Positions 1 to 7,170 of a DNA stretch of 32,808 bases are shown here, piece after piece (positions within the stretch are counted from its first letter, which is position 1; every line of letters starts with the position of its first letter). A model generated the notes under the pieces. That model was not told the DNA's origin and did no database searches. It saw only the letters and a list, made by a program, of their open reading frames with translations. Made by a program: the position numbers and the translations under genes. This DNA is from Pseudomonadota bacterium (GTDB lineage Bacteria; Pseudomonadota; Gammaproteobacteria; Steroidobacterales; Steroidobacteraceae): positions 1 through 32,808 of the forward strand of contig CAUJHX010000250.1 in the NCBI GenBank assembly GCA_963204795.1. The letters run 5' to 3'.

Positions 1-91
1 GAAGGCTGTCTGCATTGGCAATGTATTCGTAGATGCCCCGCAAGTCCCGCGCCGCGTCCCGCGTCAGCAGAACCCTGAACGATCGCGCCAT
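1..91 (-). CDS. ParE/RelE-family toxin, N-terminal fragment (runs off the window)
   Basis: The first 30 residues of a minus-strand gene are visible; the rest lies beyond position 1. It begins MARSFRVLLTRDAARDL and continues with RGIYEYIANADS. The basic start followed by an (L/I)xxxAxxDLxxIxxYI helix is typical of the ParE branch of the ParE/RelE superfamily. ParE toxins usually inhibit DNA gyrase, while RelE relatives cleave ribosome-bound mRNA; the fragment is too short to choose between these. The ATG lies 7 nt after the antitoxin stop codon, so the two genes are co-transcribed in the antitoxin-first order usual for these modules. Whether the toxin is intact cannot be judged. Confidence 0.75.
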   Translation of the reverse strand, partial: MARSFRVLLTRDAARDLRGIYEYIANADSL

Positions 92-98
92 CGGCGGG

Positions 99-374
99 TC
101 AGCTGGTGGTGTCGCGGGCGCGAATGCGGGTGATGACTTCGTCGAGCGGCACGAGCTTGCCCTCGGCCTCCTGCTTCCGGCCCAGCGCCAGGATCTTCAG
201 AAGCGCAAGGGTCTCCTGGGTCTGCTCCCAGGAGGCGACATCCTGCAGGACAGCCTTGGCCTCGCCGTTCTGCGTGATGATGAGCGGCTCCCGTACCTCG
301 GCGATGTGCTCCAGCACCTCGGCGGCGTTGGCTTTGAGGTAGCTGATTGGCTTGATCCGGGCCGAGTAGCGCAT
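99..374 (-). CDS. Phd/YefM-family antitoxin
   Basis: This 91-residue protein has the Phd/YefM layout: an N-terminal segment (SARIKPISYLKANAAEVLEH, about residues 4-23), then LIITQNGEAKAVLQDVASWE (about 31-50), which matches the conserved (L/I)xITxNGxxxAVLxxxxxYE signature of the DNA-binding domain. The acidic C-terminal part would wrap and neutralise the toxin encoded next. The protein should bind the toxin and repress its own promoter. A 16-bp near-perfect palindrome (375-390) lies directly before the ATG and overlaps the predicted -10 box, as expected for autoregulation. There is no Shine-Dalgarno sequence, and the predicted transcription start falls at or next to the A of the ATG. Confidence 0.88.
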   Translation of the reverse strand: MRYSARIKPISYLKANAAEVLEHIAEVREPLIITQNGEAKAVLQDVASWEQTQETLALLKILALGRKQEAEGKLVPLDEVITRIRARDTTS

Positions 375-409
375 GGACTGAATTTAGTCCTTTTATGGTC
401 CTGGCTCAA
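375..409 (-). promoter_or_regulatory. Antitoxin-toxin promoter with palindromic operator candidate
   Basis: Read on the minus strand, TTGAGC (409-404) is followed after exactly 17 nt by TAAATT (386-381), a plausible sigma-70 promoter. The 16-bp sequence GGACTGAATTTAGTCC (375-390) is a palindrome with one mismatched base pair; it covers the -10 box and ends against the antitoxin ATG. The -35 box overlaps the stop codon of the upstream TPR gene. An antitoxin dimer bound here would block RNA polymerase. Promoter and operator functions are inferred from sequence only. Confidence 0.55.
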
Positions 410-2580
410 GGACCCACGCCGATCTCCGCGTCGAGACTGGCGGCGAGGCGCTTGTCGAGGGCCAGCAGCCGGTGCGAGGTGCGCTGCGCATCGACCTTGC
501 GGCCGGTGGCGAGATAGGCGCGGGCGAGGGCGTGGAGTTGCTGTGCGCTTTCGGACTTCAGTTCGACCAGCGACCTCGTGTAGCTCTTCCGCTTCGTTTT
601 CGTAAGCTTCGGATTCGAGAGCTGGGCCTCGCTGTCGGCGATTTCCTTCTCAACTTCTTCGAGCGATTCTTCAAGCTCCGGGATGCCCTTCTGCGGCTGC
701 CGCAGCGATACGTAGGCGATCCCGAGCGACCCCTTCGGCATGTAGCCCATGCACGGATTGCGCGTGAAGTTGAGGCGTATGACTTCCGGATAGTGCCTCT
801 GCCCGACGAGCAATGGTCCGAGCTTGACGCAGTGCGAGAAGTCGCTCATGACCTTTGCGTTGGCTCCTTCCACGGTTCCGTCCTGGGGCAGCGCGAGGGC
901 CGTGCGCAGCGCGGCGACAGCGCGGTCGGGACGCCCGACGTCCCGATAGGCGTCCGAGAGCAGGGACAGCAGGTCGTCCGCCGAGGGGTCTTTCGATGCC
1001 ATCTCGAGGGCCTGGTCGTATGCGGCGATGGCCGGAACCGTCTGCTTCAGTGCGGCATGGGCGTCTCCCAGGAACAGGCGCGTCCACGCATCGGAGGGTT
1101 GCAGGCGCACGATCGCCTGCCACTCGACCAGCGCGCCCGCCAGATTCCCCTGGTCGTCGTACACGCCCCAGAGCGCCCGGTGCGCGTCCTCGTTGTCCGG
1201 GTCGAGCCGGATCGCCTCGTTCAGCGCGGCGATCGCCTGCGGGGTGCGCCCGGCCTTGGCTTGGGCCCGCCCGAAGCCCGCCCAGCCGCGTGCGAGCAAC
1301 TTCGGCGGGCCGGGCAATTGCACGCCACGGCGAAAGGCCTCGGTGGCGGACTTCTCGTCCCCGGCCCGCACGAGCAGCTCTCCTGCGGGGATGAGGATGA
1401 GCGCGTCTGCTTTCGCGGATTTCTGCGCGAGCACCTTGAGCAGTTCCGTGCGCGCCCGGGCCTTGTCCTCGCGTTCCAGGTAGAGCTTGCCTACTTCGAG
1501 GTTCGCCTGGGGATCATCGGGTGCGACACGCTGCGCCTGCAGGAAGGCGCGCTCGGCGCCGGCCTTGTCGCCCTTGGCGTTGTACGTTTGCCCGGTGAAG
1601 AGGTAGCCGGTTGGGTCGTTCGGATACAGCTTCGCGTACTCGCGCAGATGTGCGAGCGCGCCGTCGTAGTCGGCGCGATTGAAGGCCGCGGTCCAGGAAT
1701 TGATCAAGGCGTCCGCGCGGGCTTCGACGTCCTGCGGATTGGCCGGCGCATTCGCGGCGCTGGACGAGGGCGCGGTGGGCGGCGTGGCCGCAGCGCTCGT
1801 CGCCGGGGCGGGCGTCATGGCATCGCGGATCGCCGCCACGGTGCTCGTCAGCCGCGGACCGGCCAGGGCGGCGCCTCTCTGGCATGCAACGCCTGCAATG
1901 TCATCGACGGCAGTGCCCTTGGGGATCGAGTTTTTCGTGCCCAGTTTCCCGGCGCCCAAGGGCTTCGCCTCGCGGTCGAGGCGGATCATGAGGAGGAGTT
2001 CGAATTCATTCGCGCGACAGTTGATCCGGTAATCCACCCAGTGTGCGGCGACACCGGGCCACTCCACTTTGCCCTGCGGATACACCCACAGCGCCCAGAT
2101 CGCAGTGACATCAGCCTGGGCGGTGGGTCTGCGGGAGAGCTCGTCGACGTAAAAGACGGTCGACTTGTTCTTCATCTCCGGCAGTCGCGCCAGTGCGATC
2201 GGTTTGCTGCCGGTTCCTGGTACTTCGATGCGCCCGCTCGCGGCAGGCGCCGGGGCGGTTTTCCCGGGCTGTGCCGCCGCAACCTGCGTTTCGCTACATG
2301 CGACTAGCTTTTTCAGGATGTCCCCGCGCAGTTCGGCGGTCTGGGGCAGGAAGCCGTTGACGCGCGGCCGGTCGATATAGGTCACGCTGCAGTAGTTGTC
2401 GAGCGGGTTCGTGACGTAGGGGCCCGTATCGCTGTCCCCGCGGCAGTAATAGACGACGAAGCGATCGCCGTTGCAGCCATGGGGCTGGCCGTAGACGAGC
2501 TGATCGCACCAGCCGGGCGAAGGCGCCAGGCAGCAGGTGGCCACGAGCAGGCAGGCAATGACCGGTCGACGATTGTCCAT
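406..2580 (-). CDS. Exported tetratricopeptide-repeat protein
   Basis: A 724-residue protein with a Sec signal peptide (MDNRRPVIACLLVATCC..., cleavage probably near residue 25). A Cys-containing N-terminal region follows, then a mixed domain (about 140-255) with STVFYVDELSRR and WVDYRINC segments, then an Ala/Pro-rich linker (about 255-290). The C-terminal half, from about residue 290, is a series of TPR units, seen as repeated A..xGD..A...A....P and ALxLDPxNxxAHRALWxxY patterns (for example ALNEAIRLDPDNEDAHRALW). TPR arrays mediate protein-protein contacts, so this is probably a periplasmic scaffold or assembly protein. The N-terminal domain is not one I recognise. The gene is divergent from the monooxygenase, and the antitoxin lies 31 bp downstream on the same strand. 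Specific function unknown. Confidence 0.8.
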   Translation of the reverse strand: MDNRRPVIACLLVATCCLAPSPGWCDQLVYGQPHGCNGDRFVVYYCRGDSDTGPYVTNPLDNYCSVTYIDRPRVNGFLPQTAELRGDILKKLVACSETQVAAAQPGKTAPAPAASGRIEVPGTGSKPIALARLPEMKNKSTVFYVDELSRRPTAQADVTAIWALWVYPQGKVEWPGVAAHWVDYRINCRANEFELLLMIRLDREAKPLGAGKLGTKNSIPKGTAVDDIAGVACQRGAALAGPRLTSTVAAIRDAMTPAPATSAAATPPTAPSSSAANAPANPQDVEARADALINSWTAAFNRADYDGALAHLREYAKLYPNDPTGYLFTGQTYNAKGDKAGAERAFLQAQRVAPDDPQANLEVGKLYLEREDKARARTELLKVLAQKSAKADALILIPAGELLVRAGDEKSATEAFRRGVQLPGPPKLLARGWAGFGRAQAKAGRTPQAIAALNEAIRLDPDNEDAHRALWGVYDDQGNLAGALVEWQAIVRLQPSDAWTRLFLGDAHAALKQTVPAIAAYDQALEMASKDPSADDLLSLLSDAYRDVGRPDRAVAALRTALALPQDGTVEGANAKVMSDFSHCVKLGPLLVGQRHYPEVIRLNFTRNPCMGYMPKGSLGIAYVSLRQPQKGIPELEESLEEVEKEIADSEAQLSNPKLTKTKRKSYTRSLVELKSESAQQLHALARAYLATGRKVDAQRTSHRLLALDKRLAASLDAEIGVGP

Positions 2581-2730
2581 GCGGGGAAAGACGCGTCGCG
2601 CGGCGCGATGTCAGGCTCCACCGCCACCAGGCGGATACGGACTGCACGAGTCCCGCTTCCTGTCCGCCCCTTGAACCAGTGCGCGTGCAGGGTTTCGCCC
2701 ACCGGCCGGGCCTAAGGGACACTTCACGCC

Positions 2731-3906
2731 ATGAAGGGACTGAACCTCGCGATCGTCGGCGCCGGCATCGGCGGCCTGACTGCGGCACTTGCTCTGCAAC
2801 GTGCCGGTTTCAAGGTCACGGTGTACGAACAGGCGCCGGAACTCGGGGAAGTGGGCGCTGGGCTCTCATTGAGCCCGAGCGCGGCGCACGCGCTGCGCTA
2901 TCTCGGCCTCGGTCCGGCGCTCGACGCGGCGTCCTATCTGCCCGAGGACCAGGCGGTGCGCCATTATCAGGACGGACGGGCGCTGCAGTGGACGAACCGG
3001 GGCCACGCGCTGCTCGAAAAGTATGGTGAGCGCTACTACCTGATCCACCGCGCCGATCTGCACGATGCGCTCGCGGCAGCCGTGCGCGCCAACGACCCGG
3101 AAGCGATACGGCTCGGCCAGCGTTGCACCGGCGTCACGCAGACTGGCGACCCGGTGCAGATCTCCTTCGAAGACGGCGCGACAGCCGATGCCGATACGGT
3201 CATTGGCGCAGACGGTTCACGTTCGCGAGTGCGCTGCGCGCTCTTCGGTGATGACGGTCCGAAGTACACCGGCTACATCGCCTGGCGCGGCATCGTGCCG
3301 ATGGAGCGGGTGCCGCCGCGCCTGCTGGATCCCCCGTCGGGAATCTTCGTCGGACCCGGGCACCTCGTGAACCGCTACCCGGTGCGTAGCGGCACACTCC
3401 TGAATTTCGTCGCCTTCGCCGAGCGCAAGGAATGGGAGGAGGAAGGCTGGTCGATCCGCTCGACGGTTGATGAGCTCGTGAAGGAATTCGCCGGCTGGCA
3501 TCCGGAGGTGCTCGGCTTCCTTGCGGCGGTGCCACCCGAGCTGCTCTTCAAGTGGGGCCTCTTCGATCGTGAGCCCCTCACGAGCTGGTGTCGCGGTCGG
3601 GTCGGCCTGCTCGGCGATGCCGCGCATCCGATATTGCCTTTCCTCGGGCATGGCGCCGTGCTCGCGATCGAGGACGCCATCGTGCTCGGGCGCGCGTTTG
3701 CGGAGTCGGCGAGCGTCGCAGAAGCGCTGTCGCGCTATGAGGCCGCGCGCATGGCGCGCGCGTCGTTCGTCGTGCGCGAATCACGCAAGGCCGTGAAAAT
3801 CTTTCACTCGCACGAGCCGGAGAAGTACGCGCAGAAGACCGGTGGCAAGGCTGCCGACGAGCGACTGGGTCTTTTCGACTACAACCCCACCACGGTTCCG
3901 GTCTGA
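2731..3906 (+). CDS. FAD-dependent aromatic-type monooxygenase (salicylate/3-hydroxybenzoate hydroxylase-like)
   Basis: A 391-residue group A flavoprotein hydroxylase. Visible landmarks are the N-terminal Rossmann motif GAGIGG (residues 10-15) with the adenine-ribose Glu in VYEQAPELGEVGAGL, the DG motif in DTVIGADGSRSRVR (about 152-165) and the second FAD motif GDAAHPILPFLGHGAVLAIED (about 290-310). Family members use NAD(P)H and O2 to hydroxylate aromatic acids or related substrates such as salicylate, 3-hydroxybenzoate or 6-hydroxynicotinate. The substrate cannot be assigned here, because no ring-cleavage or other catabolic genes lie nearby. Most relatives have AQG where this protein has GHG in the second FAD motif. 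The length is normal. Its 3' end overlaps the convergent 43-codon ORF by 28 bp. Confidence 0.87.
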   Translation: MKGLNLAIVGAGIGGLTAALALQRAGFKVTVYEQAPELGEVGAGLSLSPSAAHALRYLGLGPALDAASYLPEDQAVRHYQDGRALQWTNRGHALLEKYGERYYLIHRADLHDALAAAVRANDPEAIRLGQRCTGVTQTGDPVQISFEDGATADADTVIGADGSRSRVRCALFGDDGPKYTGYIAWRGIVPMERVPPRLLDPPSGIFVGPGHLVNRYPVRSGTLLNFVAFAERKEWEEEGWSIRSTVDELVKEFAGWHPEVLGFLAAVPPELLFKWGLFDREPLTSWCRGRVGLLGDAAHPILPFLGHGAVLAIEDAIVLGRAFAESASVAEALSRYEAARMARASFVVRESRKAVKIFHSHEPEKYAQKTGGKAADERLGLFDYNPTTVPV

Positions 3907-4010
3907 GCCCCGGCTGGTTCCTTGCAGGAGCGCAGGCCGAAGAACACGATCAGCGCGAAGATCGGCACCAGGATCCACGGCCAGGCCGTGCTGCGGCGTT
4001 CGGAGGCCAT
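3879..4010 (-). CDS. Putative 43-residue single-pass membrane protein
   Basis: A small minus-strand ORF whose ATG directly follows the stop codon of the YbhB-like gene (TGA-ATG, no gap), so translation could be coupled by re-initiation. The protein starts MASERRSTAWP, followed by a hydrophobic helix WILVPIFALIVFFGL (about residues 12-26), then RSCKEPAGAQTGTVVGL. This is a basic N-terminus plus one membrane segment; the Cys after the helix does not fit a good lipobox because Arg precedes it. The last 28 bp overlap the end of the convergent monooxygenase gene. I do not recognise a family. The helix and the exact coupling support a real gene, but it may be lineage-specific, and I cannot exclude a chance ORF. 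Confidence 0.5.
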   Translation of the reverse strand: MASERRSTAWPWILVPIFALIVFFGLRSCKEPAGAQTGTVVGL

Positions 4011-4586
4011 TCAGCGCCCGTAGATCGCGTGCGTTTCGGCCATGCCAATCGCATTGGCCCTGACCATGAAGCCGATCAGCGCGGCGGTGGCATCGGCGGG
4101 CACCTCGAGCTTCCCGACCTTGAGCGCATACAGGCGGAATTCATAGCGGTGCGGCTTGTCGCCTTGCGGTGGGCAGGCGCCTCCGTAGCCGATGGTGCCG
4201 AAGTCGGTACGGCCCTGAGTGGCGCCGGCCGGCAGATGCTTGCCATCGGCCGAACCCGCGCCCGCAGGCAGGCTGTGGGCGCTTGCGGGCAGGTTGTAGA
4301 CCACCCAGTGCCACCAGCCGCTGCCGGTCGGCGCATCGGGGTCGTGCACCATCAGCGCGAAGCTCTTCGTGCCGGCTGGTGCATCCGACCAGGCCAGCGC
4401 GGGGGACACGTTCCCACCGGTACATCCGAAGCCATCGTAGACCTGCTCGTTCGTGAGCATGCCACCGGGCGCGAAAGCGGCGGAAGTCAGCGTGAAAGCC
4501 GCGTCCTTCGCGGACGCGGGGGTCGGCTCGGCGGCGTGCGCGAGCGTGGCGCAGGCGGCGAGGGTCAGGACGAGGGTGCGCATCAT
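4011..4586 (-). CDS. Exported YbhB/YbcL (PEBP, Raf-kinase-inhibitor-like) protein
   Basis: A 191-residue phosphatidylethanolamine-binding-protein family member. I chose the start at MMRTLVLTLAACATLAHAAE because it gives a clean signal peptide; the reading frame stays open 41 codons further upstream, but that stretch runs into the divergent gene and looks non-coding. The mature part carries YDGFGCTGGNVSPALAWSDA and SFALMVHDPDAPTGSGWWHW, the DPDAP-x(n)-HW ligand-pocket signature of bacterial YbhB/YbcL. Family members bind small anionic ligands, and their physiological role in bacteria is largely unknown. The gene is followed without a gap by a tiny membrane-protein ORF. Only 42 bp separate it from the divergent ATP-grasp gene. 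Confidence 0.9.
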   Translation of the reverse strand: MMRTLVLTLAACATLAHAAEPTPASAKDAAFTLTSAAFAPGGMLTNEQVYDGFGCTGGNVSPALAWSDAPAGTKSFALMVHDPDAPTGSGWWHWVVYNLPASAHSLPAGAGSADGKHLPAGATQGRTDFGTIGYGGACPPQGDKPHRYEFRLYALKVGKLEVPADATAALIGFMVRANAIGMAETHAIYGR

Positions 4587-4613
4587 GGGCGCGAGTTTAA
4601 GGTCGGCGCCCGG

Positions 4614-4628
4614 TATAGTCACGATCTC
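4614..4628 (+). promoter_or_regulatory. TATAGT box, probable leaderless promoter of the ATP-grasp gene
   Basis: TATAGT (4614-4619) is 5/6 identical to the sigma-70 -10 consensus and lies 9 nt before the ATG at 4629. This leaves no room for a Shine-Dalgarno sequence in a transcript starting 6-8 nt after the box. No convincing -35 box is visible at 16-18 nt spacing. The whole divergent gap is 42 bp. Confidence 0.45.
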
Positions 4629-5921
4629 ATGGAGCCCCGTCGCTTTCTCTTCGTTTCGCTCTCCGCCCTGATCAGCGACATCGCCTGGCAGGTGACCAAG
4701 GAGGGCCACGAGGTCCGTTACTACATCGACAACGCGAAGGAACGCGAGATCGCGGACGGCTTCGTGACGAAGACCCTCGACTGGGAGGCCGATATCGGCT
4801 GGGCAGACGTGATCGTCTTCGACGACACTCTCGGGCAGGGGGAGCGGGCGCAGCGACTGCGGGCACTCGGCAAGAAGGTGATCGGCGGTACGCCCTATAC
4901 CGACCGGCTCGAAGACGACCGCTCATTCGGCCAGGAGGAGCTGAAGAAGGCGGGCATCAACATCCTTCCCTACCGCGAGTTCAGCGACTTCGACGCGGCG
5001 ATTGCCTACGTCAAGGCCAACCCCGAGCGCTATGTCATCAAGCCTTCAGGGGAGGCCGGCAACGTGAAGCGGCGTCTCTTCGTCGGTGACGAGGAAGACG
5101 GCCAGGACGTGGTGCGCGTGCTCGAAGCGTACAAGAAGTCCTTCCCCGACGAGATCAAGGTGTTCCAGTTGCAGCGGCGCGTCACCGGCGTCGAGATCGC
5201 AGTGGGCGCGTTCTTCAATGGCCGCGAGTTCATCTATCCCGTCAACGTCAATTTCGAGCACAAGAAACTCTTCCCCGGCAACATCGGCCCCTCCACCGGC
5301 GAGATGGGCACCGTGATGTTCTGGAGCGGGCCGAACCGGCTCTTCAACCAGACACTGAAGAAGATGGAACCGAAGCTTGCCGAAGAGGGCTATGTCGGCT
5401 ACATCGACCTCAACTGCATCGTGAACGGCAACGGCATCTATCCGCTCGAGTTCACTTCACGCTTCGGCTATCCGACGATCAGCATCCAGCAGGAGGGCAT
5501 GACGACGCCGATCGGCGAGTTCTTCCACGATCTCGCGGCCGGCACTGCGCAGAAGTTCAAGGTGAAGAGCGGCTTCCAGATCGGCGTGCGCATCGTCGTC
5601 TCGCCGTTCCCGTTCGATGACGAAGCCACTTTCAGCTCCGTGTCGCACAACGCGGCGATCCTCTTCAAGAAAGGCATTCCCGAAGAGGTGCACATCGAGG
5701 ACGTGAAGCAGGTGAACGGCCAGTGGTATGTGGCGGGCACCTCGGGCGTCGTGCTGATCGTGTGCGGCCTCGGCCCGACCATGCGCCAGGCGCAGGCGCA
5801 GGCTTATTCGCGGATCCGGAACATCATGATCCCGGACATGTACTATCGCGATGACATCGGTGAGCGCTGGTTGGAAGACCACGACCGGCTGCACACCTGG
5901 GGCTACCTGCGCGAAGTGTGA
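4629..5921 (+). CDS. ATP-grasp enzyme related to phosphoribosylamine-glycine ligase (GARS-like)
   Basis: A 430-residue protein starting MEPRRFLFVSLSALISDIAW. The middle is an ATP-grasp fold: RYVIKPSGEAGNVKRR (about 134-149) for ATP binding, and the metal-binding core IYPLEFTSRFGYPT (about 270-283), which matches the (L/I)EFNxRFGDPE region of PurD. Total length is also PurD-like. However, the N-terminal domain lacks the GGREH glycine-rich loop that PurD uses to bind phosphoribosylamine, and the last PurD motif reads SRFGYPT rather than xRFGDPE. Known relation: GARS/carboxylate-amine ligases join an amine to a carboxylate using ATP. Inference: this is a paralogue with another substrate, not the housekeeping purine enzyme. 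The methyltransferase gene follows after 11 bp, so the product may be methylated. The start is set by the TATAGT box and by similarity of the N-terminal strand. Confidence 0.72.
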   Translation: MEPRRFLFVSLSALISDIAWQVTKEGHEVRYYIDNAKEREIADGFVTKTLDWEADIGWADVIVFDDTLGQGERAQRLRALGKKVIGGTPYTDRLEDDRSFGQEELKKAGINILPYREFSDFDAAIAYVKANPERYVIKPSGEAGNVKRRLFVGDEEDGQDVVRVLEAYKKSFPDEIKVFQLQRRVTGVEIAVGAFFNGREFIYPVNVNFEHKKLFPGNIGPSTGEMGTVMFWSGPNRLFNQTLKKMEPKLAEEGYVGYIDLNCIVNGNGIYPLEFTSRFGYPTISIQQEGMTTPIGEFFHDLAAGTAQKFKVKSGFQIGVRIVVSPFPFDDEATFSSVSHNAAILFKKGIPEEVHIEDVKQVNGQWYVAGTSGVVLIVCGLGPTMRQAQAQAYSRIRNIMIPDMYYRDDIGERWLEDHDRLHTWGYLREV

Positions 5922-5932
5922 GCTGACACGAT

Positions 5933-6541
5933 ATGGATGGCCGTTTCGACCGCAACTACTACCACCGATACTACTTCGACCCGGCGAGCAGCGTGACCTC
6001 GCGCGCGGAGATGAACGCGCGCGGCCAGCTGATCGGGGCCTGTGCGCGGCATCTCGGCCTGCCGGTCAAGCGCCTGCTCGACGCCGGTTGCGGCGTGGGG
6101 CTGCTGCGGGCCCCGCTCAGGCGGGTGTTGCCGCAGGCCACCTACACCGGGATCGAAGTGAGCGCGTATCTCTGTCGCCGCTACGGCTGGACGCAGTCCA
6201 CGATCGAGGACTACCGCCCCACGCGGCCGTTCGATCTCGTCGTCTGTTACGACGTCCTGCAATATCTCGATGACCGGCGCGCGGCTCGCTCGCTCGCCAA
6301 TCTCGCGCGGCTGTGCCGCGGGCTTCTCTACTTCAGCGCACTCACGGCCGCCGACTGGCGCGAGAACTGCGACCAGACGCGCACCGATCGCGACGCGCAC
6401 CTGCGGCGCGGCGAGTGGTACCGCACACGGCTGCGGCGCCATTTCCGCGAAATCGGTGCAGGTTTCTGGTTGCGAAGAACGGCGCCACTGTCCTTGTGGG
6501 AGCTCGAAAGTGTCGGTCAGTCGGGGAGACGCGCGGGGTGA
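5933..6541 (+). CDS. Class I SAM-dependent methyltransferase
   Basis: A 202-residue Rossmann-fold methyltransferase. Motif I is LLDAGCGVGLLR (about residues 48-59); the acidic residue after strand 2 is in YTGIEVSAYLC, and motif IV is FDLVVCYDVLQYLDD (about 99-113). The N-terminus (DRNYYHRYYFDP) is Tyr-rich, and such segments occur in small-molecule methyltransferases that cap the active site. The substrate cannot be predicted. It lies 11 bp after the GARS-like gene and overlaps the next gene by 4 nt (GTGA), so it belongs to a co-transcribed group. The rather basic C-terminus (RTRLRRHFRE) is not obviously a domain. Confidence 0.85.
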   Translation: MDGRFDRNYYHRYYFDPASSVTSRAEMNARGQLIGACARHLGLPVKRLLDAGCGVGLLRAPLRRVLPQATYTGIEVSAYLCRRYGWTQSTIEDYRPTRPFDLVVCYDVLQYLDDRRAARSLANLARLCRGLLYFSALTAADWRENCDQTRTDRDAHLRRGEWYRTRLRRHFREIGAGFWLRRTAPLSLWELESVGQSGRRAG

Positions 6542-7155
6542 AACCGGCCGGCGTACCGGGGTGGCGAGGTGTTCTCGCGATACTGGTGGCACTCTTCGCC
6601 GGCTACCAGTGGGCGCAGTCCCGCCCGATCGAGCGACGCCCCGGCGTGCTTGCGCCCGGGGAGCCGGAGCAGACCGCAGTCGAGGCTGCCGAACCGCTCG
6701 CTGCCGGTCACGAGTACCGTCTCACACCGCGCGCCCGGTTCAGCGCCACTGTGCGCGTGCTCGGGCGCGAACGCTACTACCTCGATGCGCTGGCGCCGAT
6801 CGCGCCGGTGGATCTCGCCGTCGGCTGGGGGCCGATGTCGGACAGCGCGGTGCTCGCCTCATTCGACATTTCGCAGTCGAACCGCTTCTACTATTGGCAC
6901 GCCGACGAGATGCCGCTGCCGCGCGCCGAGATCGAGTCACACTCGGCCAACTGGCACATCGTGCCGGCAAGCGCCGCCGTCAATCGCACGCTGCGCCGCG
7001 TGCGCGTGGGCGAGGTGCTGCGGATCGAAGGCGAACTCGTGGACGTCGCTGGGCCGGATGGAGGCGCGGCGCGCACCTCGCTGCGGCGCGATGACACCGG
7101 CGCGGGAGCCTGCGAGATCGTTCTCGCGCAGTCGCTCGCGCCGGTGGGCGGGTAA
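6538..7155 (+). CDS. Membrane-anchored conserved protein of unknown function
   Basis: A 205-residue protein using GTG at 6538, which overlaps the methyltransferase stop in a GTGA junction. The N-terminus has one hydrophobic helix (GVLAILVALFAGYQWAQ, about residues 10-26), so the rest is probably periplasmic. The soluble part contains VDLAVGWGPMSDSAVLASFD, SNRFYYW, HSANWHIVPAS and, near the end, SLRRDDTGAGACEIVL. From memory, proteins with an HSANxHxIPA motif plus a late TGxGACE motif recur across bacteria as an unnamed family; I cannot give a function. The invariant-looking His, Asn and Cys could form a binding site. Confidence 0.7.
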   Translation: MKPAGVPGWRGVLAILVALFAGYQWAQSRPIERRPGVLAPGEPEQTAVEAAEPLAAGHEYRLTPRARFSATVRVLGRERYYLDALAPIAPVDLAVGWGPMSDSAVLASFDISQSNRFYYWHADEMPLPRAEIESHSANWHIVPASAAVNRTLRRVRVGEVLRIEGELVDVAGPDGGAARTSLRRDDTGAGACEIVLAQSLAPVGG

Positions 7156-7158
7156 CGC

Positions 7159-7170
7159 TATCCTGACGCG
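7159..7170 (+). promoter_or_regulatory. TATCCT box directly before an ATG (possible leaderless start)
   Basis: TATCCT (7159-7164) lies just after the stop codon at 7153-7155 and 6 nt before the ATG at 7171. No Shine-Dalgarno sequence is present. The -35 region is weak (TCGCGC at 17 nt spacing). It may give the next gene its own start inside the gene run. Confidence 0.35.

Noticed and set aside
472-2307. Open frame of 611 codons on the plus strand opposite the TPR gene
   Set aside because: It is Arg/Gly-rich with no family motif, and its position mirrors the real gene; GC-rich codon positions produce such antisense open frames.
4587-4709. Upstream ATG extending the YbhB-like protein by 41 residues
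   Set aside because: It would bury the signal peptide and overlap the start of the divergent ATP-grasp gene; the extension is not hydrophobic and not family-like.
4629-5921. Assignment as the housekeeping purD
   Set aside because: The GGREH substrate loop is missing and no purine genes are nearby, so I left the gene symbol empty.
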